Source: an uncultured Desulfobacter sp.
GTDB taxonomy: Bacteria; Desulfobacterota; Desulfobacteria; Desulfobacterales; Desulfobacteraceae
Reading direction: 5' to 3'
Assembly: GCF_963665355.1 (NCBI RefSeq)
Contig: NZ_OY762229.1
Coordinates: forward strand, 3,844,001-3,908,000
DNA: 64,000 bases
The notes beneath the pieces were generated by a model. The model worked only from the letters and a program-made list of their open reading frames with translations. It was not told where the DNA came from and did not search any database. Shown in pieces: positions 17,662 to 28,500 of the stretch. Position numbers and translations under genes: made by a program. Each line of letters begins with the position of its first letter. The stretch's first letter is position 1.

Positions 17662-18915
17662 ATGCTCAATTCACACGCATCCTGGGACTCTTTGTTTGTT
17701 CATGCAGACATCGCCACCATGGCCCGGGGCCGTTACAACATCATCAAAGACGGGGCCATCGGGGTGGCCGGGGGAAAGATCCAGTGGATCGGTTACTCCA
17801 ATCAGCTGGACATTGACAGGGTTAGGTCTGAATCCTGCCCCGTTGCCCATGACATCATCGACTGTTCCGGAAAGTGGATTCTTCCCGGATTTGTGGATTG
17901 TCACACCCATCTGATCTGGGCCGGTTCCAGGTGCAATGAATTTGAAATGCGTCTGGCCGGAGCAAGTTACCAGGATATTGCAAAACAGGGCGGGGGGATC
18001 GCTGCCACGGTGGCCGCTGTGCGTGCCGCATCCGAAGACGAGCTGTTCAGCATTGCATCCCGGCGTGTCCGCCATATTTTAAGCCGCGGCACCACCTGTG
18101 TGGAGATAAAATCCGGGTACGGGCTGAATCTTGAAAGTGAACTCAAGATGCTGGCCGTGGCCCAACGTCTGGCCCAAAGCTTTGACTTGCATGTCTCTCC
18201 GACCTTTTTAGGTGCCCATACACTGCCTCTGGAATACAAAGGACGGGCTGATGCCTATGTGGACCTGGTCATCAACACCATGCTGCCCGAAGTCAAACGC
18301 CAGGGCATTGCCTGTGCCGTGGATGTCTTCTGCGAATCCATGGCCTTTTCCCGGGATCAGACCAAACAGCTGTTCACCGCAGCCACAGACATGGGCCTTC
18401 CGGTCAAGCTTCACGCAGAACAACTCTCCGATTCAGGCGGGGCTGCCCTTGCCGCACAGTTCAATGCCCTGTCCTGCGACCATCTGGAATACCTTTCCCT
18501 TGACGGGGCAAAGGCCATGGCCCGTGCAGGCGTCACCGCCGTACTTCTGCCGGGGGCTTTTTACATGCTCAGGGAAACCCGGAAACCGCCGGTACAGGAT
18601 CTTATCCGTCTTGATGTTCCCATGGCCCTGGCAACGGACCTCAATCCCGGCACAAGCCCGGTATACGACATGGCGGCAGTGATGAACATGGGCTGTGTTC
18701 TGTTCGGGCTGACCTGCGAACAGGCCCTTGCCGGCGCCACTATCAACGGGGCAAAGGCCCTGGGCCTTGACAAGTGCAAAGGCAGTCTGGAAACCGGAAA
18801 AGATGCCGATTTTGTGGTGTGGGATATTGATGGCCCGGCCGACTTAAGCTGCCAGGTGGGTATTACCCCTGTAAACAAGGTTGTGATTGCTGGAAAAATC
18901 GCATATAACGCTTAA
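17662..18915 (+). CDS. hutI: Imidazolonepropionase
   Basis: A 417-residue amidohydrolase-superfamily enzyme that opens imidazolonepropionate to N-formimino-L-glutamate, the third step of histidine degradation. The metal-binding His81 and His83 are in CHTHLIWAGSR. Further motifs are YQDIAKQGGGI, a KSGYGL stretch with the typical substrate residues, LHAEQLSDSGGA and ATDLNPGTSP with the late catalytic Asp. It is divergent from hutH across a HutC-like operator. The second-step enzyme urocanase must be encoded elsewhere if the pathway is complete. Confidence 0.95.
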   Translation: MLNSHASWDSLFVHADIATMARGRYNIIKDGAIGVAGGKIQWIGYSNQLDIDRVRSESCPVAHDIIDCSGKWILPGFVDCHTHLIWAGSRCNEFEMRLAGASYQDIAKQGGGIAATVAAVRAASEDELFSIASRRVRHILSRGTTCVEIKSGYGLNLESELKMLAVAQRLAQSFDLHVSPTFLGAHTLPLEYKGRADAYVDLVINTMLPEVKRQGIACAVDVFCESMAFSRDQTKQLFTAATDMGLPVKLHAEQLSDSGGAALAAQFNALSCDHLEYLSLDGAKAMARAGVTAVLLPGAFYMLRETRKPPVQDLIRLDVPMALATDLNPGTSPVYDMAAVMNMGCVLFGLTCEQALAGATINGAKALGLDKCKGSLETGKDADFVVWDIDGPADLSCQVGITPVNKVVIAGKIAYNA

Positions 18916-18948
18916 ATTAGGCCTTATTTTTTTATTAACGGAGGAACG

Positions 18949-19602
18949 ATGCGCATCTACGCAGTGGCGGACATTCATGGTAAAATGGAACATATGGAGT
19001 CCATTTACAGGGTTTTAGACCAGTATAACCCGCAGTTGATTGTTGTCCCCGGGGACATAACCCATTTTTTAAACTGGTCCACACCCCTTTCCCAGCTTGA
19101 CAGTCTGCCGGTTCCTGTCCTGGTTGTCCGGGGAAATACGGATTTAAAACGCATTGAAGCCCGGATAGAAAAAGCGGCCAACATCACAATGTTAACCGAG
19201 ACACCGCTGCAGATTGACGGCTTTTCCTTTGTGGGGACTTCGGGAACTCTGACTTTGCCCTTTATCAACAGGGTTTGCCTGAATGAAAAAAAAAGGATGA
19301 CCGGCCTTCCCTGTCCCATGGAGCCGGATACGGTGCTGGTGGTTCATACACCGCCCAAAGGGGCGTGTGACCGTGTGGGCAGAAAAATTCATGCCGGCAG
19401 TCTGAATCTGGCCCGGTTTATCCAGGCCGCAGCCCCGAGCCTTGTGCTTTGCGGCCATATCCATGAAGATTGCGGGGTGACAACCCTTCACCAAAGTACC
19501 GTGGTGAACTGCGCCATAGCAGGGCCGGGATCAGGGGCCATTATAGATCTTGAAAAAAATGAGCCCCCAAGGATTAATCTCTTGCAGACGGAAACGCCCT
19601 AA
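18949..19602 (+). CDS. Metallophosphoesterase family protein
   Basis: A 217-residue calcineurin-like phosphoesterase. Metal-binding motifs in order are ADIHG (residues 7-11), VVPGDITH (about 32-39), VRGNTD (about 60-65), VVHTPPKG, and CGHIHED. All ligands are present, so it should be an active phosphodiesterase or phosphatase; the substrate is unknown. The start follows GGAGGAACG. It is 33 bp downstream of hutI on the same strand and may be read from the same promoter, without evidence of a functional link. A short gap separates it from the thioredoxin-like gene. Confidence 0.88.
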   Translation: MRIYAVADIHGKMEHMESIYRVLDQYNPQLIVVPGDITHFLNWSTPLSQLDSLPVPVLVVRGNTDLKRIEARIEKAANITMLTETPLQIDGFSFVGTSGTLTLPFINRVCLNEKKRMTGLPCPMEPDTVLVVHTPPKGACDRVGRKIHAGSLNLARFIQAAAPSLVLCGHIHEDCGVTTLHQSTVVNCAIAGPGSGAIIDLEKNEPPRINLLQTETP

Positions 19603-19642
19603 CGTTAAAAAGCCGTATGTGGTTGGCTGGAAAGGACTGAAA

Positions 19643-20197
19643 ATGAGGAAAGAAAATATTCTGGTGATAGTATTGCTGGCGCTTGTGTTGGCTGGAATAT
19701 ATCAATACAACCGGTCGGAGTCAGATCTGGGCATACAGGAGAGCAATGCAGCCACGGGAGATCTGGTTTCGGAAAATTATTCTGAACAAGGTTCATCAGT
19801 GGACGCGCCAAAAAATATTTCCTGGATTGACTACACCCCGGGCATGGCCCTGGCCGGGCAGGAGGGGAAAAATATTTTTCTTTACTTCAATGCATCCTGG
19901 TGTGGATACTGCACGAAATTAAAAAAGGAAACCTTCACGGATGACCGGATCAAAACCTACCTCAACGACCATTTTGTCAGTATCAGCGTGGATACGGACA
20001 AACGAGGGGAATTGGCCCAGCAATGGGGCATTCGTGGGCTTCCGACTCTGTGGTTCCTTGAGCCTGACGGAACAAAAATTTCCAATCTGCCCGGATTTGT
20101 CAATGCCGATCACCTGATCACAATTTTGCAGTATATTCATACCCAAAGTTACAAAACCATGAAATTTCAGGACTATGTCCATCAAAAAAAATCCTGA
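19643..20197 (+). CDS. Membrane-anchored thioredoxin-fold protein
   Basis: About 184 residues from ATG 19643, which is preceded by AAGGA. An N-terminal membrane helix (ILVIVLLALVLAGIYQY) is followed by a low-complexity linker and a thioredoxin-like domain from about residue 65. The active-site motif is WCGYC in FNASWCGYCTKLKKE. The cis-proline is present in IRGLPTLWF. This is a periplasm-facing thiol-disulfide protein of the thioredoxin-like/SoxW or DsbD-gamma type. Partner proteins are not evident. Confidence 0.85.
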   Translation: MRKENILVIVLLALVLAGIYQYNRSESDLGIQESNAATGDLVSENYSEQGSSVDAPKNISWIDYTPGMALAGQEGKNIFLYFNASWCGYCTKLKKETFTDDRIKTYLNDHFVSISVDTDKRGELAQQWGIRGLPTLWFLEPDGTKISNLPGFVNADHLITILQYIHTQSYKTMKFQDYVHQKKS

Positions 20198-20250
20198 TCC
20201 CCGATTTTAAAAGAAAGTATTGATTGATTTTTATTTCAGGAGAATTGAAT

Positions 20251-21006
20251 ATGATGCGGATCGGTATTATTGGCGGGTCAGGACTGGATGATCCTGATAT
20301 TTTAGAAAATTGTGAGAAGGTTGAGGCTGACACACCCTACGGTCCGCCTTCTTCAGATATCATGTCCGGTCTCATCACCGGCACCCCGGTGTTTATTCTG
20401 GCAAGACACGGCCGCAGACACCAGTACAGCCCCACCCAGGTGAATAACCGGGCAAATATCCATGCCCTTAAACAGGCCGGTGCCACCCATATCCTGGCCA
20501 CAACCGCCTGCGGCAGTTTAAGGCAGGAGATCGACAGGGGCCATTTTGTGATCCTGGATCAGTTCATTGATTTTACCCGGTTTCGTAAAAATACCTTTGC
20601 CGACTCGTTTGAACAGGGCGCGGTTCACACGGCCATGGCCCACCCCTTTGATGCGGGCCTGCGCCATGTACTTTACAAATCCGCCACGGATCTGGGACTG
20701 AACGCCCATGACAAGGGATGTGTGGTTACCATCGAAGGCCCCCGGTTTTCAACTGTTGCCGAATCCAATATGTTCCGGTTGTGGGGCGCGGATGTTATTA
20801 ACATGTCCACAGCACCCGAGGCCATGCTGGCCAATGAGGCAGGCATCCCCTATGCCGCCGTGGCCATGGCCACCGATTATGACTGTTGGAAACAGGATGA
20901 AGCCCCTGTCACCTGGGAGGAGATTTTATCTGTGTTCAAGAAAAACGCCGACAATGTCAAACAACTGCTCATCAAGGCTGTTTCACAAATAGCAGCCATG
21001 GGCTGA
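20251..21006 (+). CDS. mtnP: S-methyl-5'-thioadenosine phosphorylase
   Basis: A 251-residue purine nucleoside phosphorylase-family enzyme that splits 5'-methylthioadenosine with phosphate into adenine and 5-methylthioribose-1-phosphate. Motifs are IGIIGGSGLDD at the N-terminus, RHGRRHQYSPTQVNNRANI, TTACGSLR, TIEGPRFST, the substrate-site NMSTAPEA, and ATDYDCW. ATG 20251 follows CAGGAG. The apt gene follows 111 bp downstream on the same strand and would recycle the adenine released. The S-methyl ribose branch is not in the window. Confidence 0.93.
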   Translation: MMRIGIIGGSGLDDPDILENCEKVEADTPYGPPSSDIMSGLITGTPVFILARHGRRHQYSPTQVNNRANIHALKQAGATHILATTACGSLRQEIDRGHFVILDQFIDFTRFRKNTFADSFEQGAVHTAMAHPFDAGLRHVLYKSATDLGLNAHDKGCVVTIEGPRFSTVAESNMFRLWGADVINMSTAPEAMLANEAGIPYAAVAMATDYDCWKQDEAPVTWEEILSVFKKNADNVKQLLIKAVSQIAAMG

Positions 21007-21117
21007 TCACGCCTGTGGACACCAAGACCCAACCTGCAACTAAACATGAAAACCATTTAACAACTGTTTGGGATTTTCAATGAAACCCTTACATGTGCGT
21101 AGGAGAGATAAGAAGCC

Positions 21118-21639
21118 ATGGATTTAAAGCAGACTATCAGAAGCATTCCGGACTGGCCCATCAAAGGGGTGATTTTCAGAGACCTGACCACGCTGATGCA
21201 GAACCCTGAAGCGTTTAAAGCATCATGCGATATCCTTTACGACCGCTACAAGGACAAGAACCTTGACAAAATTGTGGGTATTGATGCCAGGGGATTTGTG
21301 TTCGGAGCTGTTCTGGCCTATCGCCTGGGCATCGGTTTTGTGCCGGTGCGCAAAAAAGGAAAACTGCCCCACAAAACCATTGAAAAGAGCTACAGCCTTG
21401 AGTATGGCCAGGGCACCCTTGAAATGCACGAGGATGCCGTCACCCCCGGTGAAAAAGTGGTCATTGTGGACGATCTCATTGCCACCGGCGGTACTGTGGG
21501 CGCCACAGTCAAGCTGGTAAGACAACTTGGTGCGGATCTTCTGGAGTGTGCCTTTATCGTGGAATTGCCTGATCTCAAGGGCCGGGACCAGGTTTCTGAT
21601 TGTCCCGTGTTCAGTCTTACGCAATTTGAGGGCGAATAA
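21118..21639 (+). CDS. apt: Adenine phosphoribosyltransferase
   Basis: A 173-residue enzyme that joins adenine and PRPP to make AMP. The PRPP-binding loop is VVIVDDLIATGGTV (about residues 118-131). The family motifs IPDWPIKGVIFRD at the N-terminus, GIDARGFVFG, and RKKGKLPHKT are all present. It starts after AGGAGAGATAAGAAGCC. Position after mtnP makes a salvage module in which methylthioadenosine-derived adenine is returned to the nucleotide pool. Confidence 0.95.
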   Translation: MDLKQTIRSIPDWPIKGVIFRDLTTLMQNPEAFKASCDILYDRYKDKNLDKIVGIDARGFVFGAVLAYRLGIGFVPVRKKGKLPHKTIEKSYSLEYGQGTLEMHEDAVTPGEKVVIVDDLIATGGTVGATVKLVRQLGADLLECAFIVELPDLKGRDQVSDCPVFSLTQFEGE

Positions 21640-21705
21640 CCGCCCTGGGTGGGCTGTCCTGGTCTATTATGTCCTGAACTATTAAATAAGCACGGGAGTA
21701 TATTT

Positions 21706-22182
21706 ATGAGAAGCCACTTTTTTCATCGGGGTTTGACAATGAAGTTCTGTCTGATTCTTGGGGTTTTTTTTCTTCCGGCAGGATGCGGATGGTTCAACAC
21801 CTTCGGACATATGGCACACAGCCCGGTGCTCATGGAACAGTACCGGGAAAAACAGCTCCCCAACCAGCTGATTTATTTTTACTGCGGCAGGGAAAACCTG
21901 CCCTATGCCGTGGTGGGCATTGATCCGGGCTATACGTTTATATCAAAATTCTGGTTCCCCGTTGAATCCGGGATCGACCTTTACACTAAGATCGATCATT
22001 TAAGCAATCTGGAGCCAAGCCAGGATCGTCTTTACGCCAAGACCATTACCGGTCCTTCCGGTAACGCTGTTGGCGTGTGGTTCTCCTTTTATCATTCCAC
22101 AGGCGTGGTTGTGGATGATACCAATCATACGGTTAAGGTTTTCAACCCTTACAAGCCTGAATCCATGCTCAATTCGTTTTGA
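21706..22182 (+). CDS. Hypothetical lipoprotein
   Basis: About 158 residues from ATG 21706, which follows GGGAG. An N-terminal hydrophobic segment ends in a lipobox-like LPAGCGW, so it is probably a lipoprotein; a second ATG at 21739 would give a more standard signal peptide. The mature part has YFYCGRENLPYAVVGIDPGY and ends near HTVKVFNPYKPE. I do not recognise a family. It lies 24 bp before recC but is probably unrelated in function. Confidence 0.6.
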   Translation: MRSHFFHRGLTMKFCLILGVFFLPAGCGWFNTFGHMAHSPVLMEQYREKQLPNQLIYFYCGRENLPYAVVGIDPGYTFISKFWFPVESGIDLYTKIDHLSNLEPSQDRLYAKTITGPSGNAVGVWFSFYHSTGVVVDDTNHTVKVFNPYKPESMLNSF

Positions 22183-22206
22183 TTGTTTAAGTTCTGGGAA
22201 CGTCTG

Positions 22207-25200
22207 ATGCTTAATCTGGTTAAAAGCAACCGCATGGAGAATCTGGCCCAGGCCCTTTGTTCGGTAATCGGCAAAGGCTTTGACAATCCCATCACACCTG
22301 AATTCATCGGCATCCAGTCCCGGGGGATGAAGCAATGGCTTTCCCAGGTGCTTGCGCGTCACTTCGGGGTGTGTGCCAATGTCCGTTTCATGTTTCCCCG
22401 GCAGATGCTGGAACATTTCCAGGAGAAGATGTGTGAGAGCCCGGGGGCAGGTTTTTCGAATTCGGGTCTGCTCAACCGGGACATGATGGCCTGGGGTGTG
22501 CTGGACGCGCTCATGGCCAATGGTGTGGACCCGGTCCCGGCATATACGGGTTTGGCAGGCCCCGGAACATACCTTAAACACGATGATACAGGTATCAAGG
22601 CCATGGCGCTGAGCCACAGGATAGCGGCCGTACTGGACGATTACCAGGTATATCGTCCTGACATGCTGGAAGCCTGGAGCCGGGGAGGAGACCAGACGTT
22701 TGATGATCCCCATGCCCTGTGGCAGGCCCGCCTGTGGCAGACCCTGATCAATAAAGGTATCTCCCTGCCTGATCAGATGCACTCCTGTGTTGCCGCCATT
22801 GAATCCGGTTCCATAAATACAAAGGCTTTACCCCGGCGCCTATCTCTTTTCGGGATATCTGCCATGCCGCCGTTTTTTCTGAATCTTTTTGATATGTTAA
22901 GCCGAAATATGGACATTTTTCTGTTTCTGCTGGCTCCGACCCATCACTTCTTTTTTGATCTGCCTTCGGCGCGGCAGCAGGAAAAGGCCGCATTGAAAAA
23001 CAAAGAGATTTCCAATCTGCCCGAAGAGGGCAATCCCCTGCTTGGCGCCCTGGGCGGCAGCAGCAGGGAAACCCAGGGGCTTGTGGAAAATTTTGACTAT
23101 GACGAGCCCATGGGAGACCTGTTTGCTGACCCGGCTGGCCAGGGTGCAGCCAGTATGCTCAGGGTGATTCAGTCCGATATCCTGAATCTTGTGTGGCGGG
23201 GAAAGGGCAGGGCGGATGCCCCCGTTGCTGTCAGCCCCGACGATAATTCCCTTGCCGTTCATGCCTGCCATTCACCCATGCGCGAAGCCCAGGTGCTTAA
23301 AGATCTTCTCATAGATGCGTTCAATGGTGATTCAGGTCTTCATCCCCATGATGTGGTGGTGATGATGCCAGACATTGAGGCCTATGCCCCTTTTCTGGAG
23401 GCTGTGTTCTCCCAGGCCCCGGAACTTCCCTTTACCGTTTCGGACCGCCGCCGCCGTTCTGAGTCTGCAACCCTTTCCGCCTTTTTAAATATCCTTGAGA
23501 TGAAAGAGTCACGCCTTGAAAAATCAAAGATCATGGCGCTTTTATTCTGCCCTGTCATTGCCGGTAAATTCGGTTTGACCATGGGGGACCAGGATTTTGT
23601 TTCAGCTCTGTTTGACACTGCCGGGATTTTGTGGGGCAGGGACGGTGCCCATCGTGAAAAGATTCTGGGCCGGGCCTATGAACATAACTCCTGGACCTTT
23701 GGTCTGAACCGGCTCATGGCAGGGTTTGCTTTGCCCGAGGCAAGTACCCTGCTGATTAATGATGTGTTTCCCTGTGACGGGGTGGAAGGCCTTGAAGGGG
23801 AGTTATTGGGAAAAACCGCCCATTTTATTTACTCGTTGTTCAATACCCTGGACCTTATGGAGACCCCCGGCACGGTTCAGGAGTGGGCCACCCGGTTCCG
23901 GACCATTATTTCCGACATGCTGGCTAAGGATCTTGGCAATGACGGGGATATGGCGGTGCTGCTCAACGCCCTGGATGATATGGAAAAGCAGGCTGGCCAG
24001 GCCGGATTTGAAAGGCGGATTTCCTTTCCGGCTGTGCGTATGGCCCTGGCGGCCAAGCTTGATGTGCATGTGTCCCAGGGCAGTTTTCTTTCCGGGGGGA
24101 TTACCTTTTGTAATCTTATGCCCATGCGCAGCATTCCGTTCAAGCTTGTCTGTCTCATGGGAATGGACGCCCAAAGCTTTCCCAGGACAGGGACCGCCCC
24201 CGGTTTTGATCTGATCCGCGCCAATCCCAGGATAGGGGACAAGCAGGATCGCCAGGAGGATTGCGAACTGTTTTTAGAGGCGTTGCTGTGCGCACGTGTT
24301 CGGCTCATCATAACCTATACCGGTATGCGCATCAGTGACAACACTCCTGTTCCCGTTGCCTCTCCTGTGGCGGAACTGATCGATGTCATTGAAAACAGCT
24401 TTGTCTTTCCCAAAGATGTTCAATGGCAGTTTGTGCATCCTTTGCACCCTTTTAGTCCCATCTATTTTTCTGATGGCGGTGCGCCGGGATTTTTTTCCTA
24501 TTCGGCAGCCCAGTGCCGGATCTGCAGCAGCCGCAGTGCCAGAACCAATGAACATTCAGGTGCTGCCGGCGCCCCAGGTTTTCTCTTTCGGGACGCGGCA
24601 GGCGACAAAGCCCTTCCCCCCCAGGACCCGGCAGGCATACCGGCCATTTCACTTGCCGATCTGACCAGATTTTTCAGACATCCTGTCCAGTATTATGTCA
24701 CGGGAACCCTGGGCGCGGTATATCCTGAGCCGGGAGAGGAGCCCGATGAACGCGAGCCTTTCCGGTTATCCGGGTTGCCCCTTTACCAACTGGGTTCCCT
24801 GGCTGTTGAAAATTGTGAGGACATTGATCTTTACCCCATGGTAAAAGCCCGGGGAAGCTTGCCTTTTGGAACAAAGGGGGAGCAGGAGTGGAGCCGGATC
24901 AATGGTCTGGCACAGCCTGTCAAACATCTGGTCCAAAGCCAGTTCCCTGAAGGGAAACCGCGCACACTTCAGTTATATTTAGAGACGGACTCCTGCTTGA
25001 TCACAGGCCAGGTCAGCGATGTGTATGACCAGGGCCGGGCCGTGGCAGATTTTGGCAGATTGAAACCGTCCCGGCTGCTGACCCAGTGGATCATGCATCT
25101 GGCGTATTCGTGCGTTGAAGACCATCCCAAAACCACAGTGATGGTGGGACAGGACCCCAAGGGCAGCAAGCCTGTGGTAAAATATGAATTTTGTGCCATT

Positions 25201-25548
25201 GAGGAAAAATCCTTGGCCCGTGCCCTGCTCCTGGATCTGGCCGGACATTACCTGAATGGCAAGGCAAGAATTTTTCCCTTTTTTGCAGATCTTTGTTTTA
25301 ATCTGGTCATGGATTTATCCTCACGGGACTATGACCTGTCAGCGTCATCCCTTGCAAAGGCGTTAAGCAAATGCGCCGGTTTGTGGTGCAACAGTTTCAA
25401 TGCAACCGGGGAGTGTTTTAACCGGTACACCGCCCTTGTGTTTGGCCCGGAAAATCCCTTGGCAGATCCTGCTTGTCTTCAACAGTCCGGGGTGCTGGAT
25501 GCAGGCCTTGCCGTGTACAGGCCCATGCTGGAGTATCTGGTATTATGA
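22207..25548 (+). CDS. recC: Exodeoxyribonuclease V subunit gamma (RecC)
   Basis: About 1113 residues. RecC is the subunit of RecBCD that recognises Chi and splits the duplex; it is a helicase relative with a dead ATP site. The start MLNLVKSNRMENL matches the conserved MLxxxxSNR opening of RecC, so ATG 22207 is preferred over the TTG at 22183. Other family stretches are GIQSRGMKQWLSQ, CHSPMREAQVLKDLL, VVVMMPDIEAYAP, FTVSDRR, and SGGITFCNLMPMRSIPFKLV. The stop overlaps the recB ATG by four bases (ATGA). Confidence 0.92.
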   Translation: MLNLVKSNRMENLAQALCSVIGKGFDNPITPEFIGIQSRGMKQWLSQVLARHFGVCANVRFMFPRQMLEHFQEKMCESPGAGFSNSGLLNRDMMAWGVLDALMANGVDPVPAYTGLAGPGTYLKHDDTGIKAMALSHRIAAVLDDYQVYRPDMLEAWSRGGDQTFDDPHALWQARLWQTLINKGISLPDQMHSCVAAIESGSINTKALPRRLSLFGISAMPPFFLNLFDMLSRNMDIFLFLLAPTHHFFFDLPSARQQEKAALKNKEISNLPEEGNPLLGALGGSSRETQGLVENFDYDEPMGDLFADPAGQGAASMLRVIQSDILNLVWRGKGRADAPVAVSPDDNSLAVHACHSPMREAQVLKDLLIDAFNGDSGLHPHDVVVMMPDIEAYAPFLEAVFSQAPELPFTVSDRRRRSESATLSAFLNILEMKESRLEKSKIMALLFCPVIAGKFGLTMGDQDFVSALFDTAGILWGRDGAHREKILGRAYEHNSWTFGLNRLMAGFALPEASTLLINDVFPCDGVEGLEGELLGKTAHFIYSLFNTLDLMETPGTVQEWATRFRTIISDMLAKDLGNDGDMAVLLNALDDMEKQAGQAGFERRISFPAVRMALAAKLDVHVSQGSFLSGGITFCNLMPMRSIPFKLVCLMGMDAQSFPRTGTAPGFDLIRANPRIGDKQDRQEDCELFLEALLCARVRLIITYTGMRISDNTPVPVASPVAELIDVIENSFVFPKDVQWQFVHPLHPFSPIYFSDGGAPGFFSYSAAQCRICSSRSARTNEHSGAAGAPGFLFRDAAGDKALPPQDPAGIPAISLADLTRFFRHPVQYYVTGTLGAVYPEPGEEPDEREPFRLSGLPLYQLGSLAVENCEDIDLYPMVKARGSLPFGTKGEQEWSRINGLAQPVKHLVQSQFPEGKPRTLQLYLETDSCLITGQVSDVYDQGRAVADFGRLKPSRLLTQWIMHLAYSCVEDHPKTTVMVGQDPKGSKPVVKYEFCAIEEKSLARALLLDLAGHYLNGKARIFPFFADLCFNLVMDLSSRDYDLSASSLAKALSKCAGLWCNSFNATGECFNRYTALVFGPENPLADPACLQQSGVLDAGLAVYRPMLEYLVL

Positions 25549-28500
25549 ACAGACCTGCTTTGCCGGTACCCCTTGACCCTTTTGCCCTGGACCTTGAAAA
25601 GATCAGCCTCATTGAGGCCAGTGCCGGAACAGGAAAAACATATACCATTACCACGCTGTTTGTCCGCCTGGTGGCCATGGGATATCGGGTGGAATCCATT
25701 TTGGTGGTTACATTCACCGAGGCTGCGGCCGCAGAGTTGAAATTAAGAATCCGCAAACGCCTGGTTCACTGCCTGATGGTTCTGTCCGGCCAGGAAAATG
25801 ATGACTGCAAGGCCGACGATCTCACCTGTTTTCTTCAGAGCCGGGGCGATACGGATACGATCCGTCACAGGCTTCGTCTTGCCGTGACCTGTTTTGACCA
25901 GGCCGCCATTATGACCATTCACTCTTTCTGCTTTTCTGTTCTCAGGGAAAATGCCTTTGAAAGCAATGCCCATTTTGACATAGAGCTTATGGCAGACAAC
26001 CGGGGATTCATTGACCAGGTGGTCCGGGATTTTTTTTCAGGCCGCATCAATCATCTGGATCCATTGTTTTTATCTTTCCTGGACCAGAGTAATATCACCC
26101 CGGACACTTTTACCAAAGGCCTTGTCCAGGCTGTGTCCCGGCCGGAAATCAGGGTGGTGCCGGAACGGCCCCAGTTTCAGGAGATCTGGGATGATTACAG
26201 ACAGACAGTCACGAGTGCGGGAAACATCCTGAACCAGGAACTGGAAGATATCCGTAATCTCATCCAGAACCATCCAGGGATAGATAAACGAAGTTATTCT
26301 AAAAAGAATCTGGCCGGCTGGCTGGAGGTCTGTCAAAATAAATTTGAAAAAAGTACTGGTGCGGATCTGCTGTTTGATATGGGTGAAAAGGGTGATGCCC
26401 TGTATAAATTCACCCGGACCCGGCTGGAGGAAAAGACAAAGCCCGGACACATCCCCCCGACCCATGGGTTTTTTGACCTTTGTGAACACCTGCTTGACCT
26501 GTCCCGGTCCATGGCGGAAAATCTTATTGCATTAAGATATCTGTTCCTTGATGATTACGCCGGAGCCCTTACCGCCATGAAACAGGGGCAGGGTGCCTGT
26601 TTTTTTGATGACCTGATCAATGATCTTGCCGCCTGCCTTGACGGACCCGGCAGGCATGCTTTGAAAACGGCGGTGAGAAAGCGGTTCCATGCCTGTCTCA
26701 TTGATGAGTTCCAGGATACGGATCCCGGCCAGTACAAAATTTTTTCCATTCTGTTCACAGACCCAGTCACAGATTCGGGTACACCGTTTTTCATGATCGG
26801 CGACCCCAAGCAGGCCATCTACGGTTTCAGGGGCGGTGATATCTTTACTTATATGACGGCGTCCAAAGCCTGCAGCCAAAGCTTTACCCTGACAAAAAAC
26901 TACCGTTCCGCACCGGCCATGGTGCGGGCCGTGAATACCATTTTTTCATTGAAAGCCAATCCCTTCGGATTTGAACTTATTCCTTTTCAACCTGTGGGAA
27001 CACCTGACGCGGCTGTTGACCGGCTGGTCTGCAACGGCGCCCCCGTGGCACCGGCAACATTTCTGGTTGTGGAGACACAAGGGTTGCCCTGCAACAAAAA
27101 CGGCGTGGTCAATAAATCCGATGCCCAGGCTGTCATACCGGATATTCTTGCCAGGGATATGCTTTCTATTTTAAAGGATTCAGGTGTCGGTCTGCTGGAC
27201 AAGGATGCATCCGGGAAAGCGCCTGTGACACCGGGGGATATGGCCGTACTGGTGCGCTCCAATGCCCAGGCCGAGGCTGTGCAGCAGGCCCTTGTCAAGC
27301 GGGGGATTCCCTGTTTCTTATCCAAAACCGGGTCGGTGTTCGATTCTATTCAGGCCCGGGAGCTTTATGACATCCTTTGCGCCGTGGCCCGGCCCGGGGA
27401 CATGGGCCTGATCAAGGCGGCTTTGGTCTCTTCGGTGTACCAGGCCGATGAGGCGTTTTTAAGGCACATGAATACCGATGACACCCTTGCGGGGATCTGG
27501 CAGGACCGGTTTTCAGGCTACAAGCGGATCTGGGAGGAGAAGGGTTTTGTCTCCATGGTCACAGCTCTTTTATACCAGGAGGATGCCACGCCCTGTCCCT
27601 GTGCCCATATGGATGAACGGGGATTGACAAATCTGTTTCATTTAAAGGAGCTTTTGGCCCAGGCCGCCATGAATCTGGCTGGTGAAACACAGTCCCGGAT
27701 TGCCCTGCTGCTGGAGTGGTTTAGAAAACAGCTGTTTGCACAGTCCCGGCAGGCCACCGCCGATGAACTGCGCCTGGAAAGCGATTCCCGGGCCGTGGCC
27801 ATTGTCACCATTCACAAAAGCAAGGGACTTGAATATCCCCTTGTGTTTCTTCCTTTCCTGTGGCACTGCGGTACAACCAGGAATACCAATGCCCCTGTCT
27901 TATTTCATGACCCGGACGACAATAACGCCCTGGTGCTGGACCTGGGCTCGGAATACAAAGACAGAGCTTTGATGCTGAACCAAAGGGAGGAGGCGGCCGA
28001 GGATATGCGTCTGCTCTACGTGGCCCTGACCCGGGCATCAGCAGGTGTTAGGATTTATTGGGGCGGTTTTGCAGGCATTGAAGAGTCGGCATTGGGACGG
28101 CTTTTGCCCAGCGGTGGCCAGGGCGATGATCAGGCCCTGTTTTCAGATCTTGAGCATTTGTGTGAAAAGTCCGACCAAAGCATAGAGGTTGTCATGCTCA
28201 ACCCCGATGCCCTTGCCGAAGGCATATTTGATTCTCAAACGGTTCAGGACACCGGTTTTTCTCCCAGAACCATGACCCGCAGGGTGACACCTGCATGGCG
28301 CATATCAAGTTATTCCGCCCTGGCTGCAGGGCGCAACCATGATCCTGTGCAGGATGGCCAAAAGGAGAGGCAGGAACCCAACCCTGATGTTTTTGTGAAA
28401 GATGCTGCACCTGCCATGGATATTGTACCTTTGTCCGCCTTTCCCAAGGGTCCTGGGGCCGGAGATTTTTTTCACAAGGTATTTGAAGAAATTGATTTTT

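Noticed and set aside
22000-22782. 260-aa minus-strand frame opposite recC
   Set aside because: His/Gln-rich shadow of the recC coding frame in GC-rich sequence; no family resemblance.
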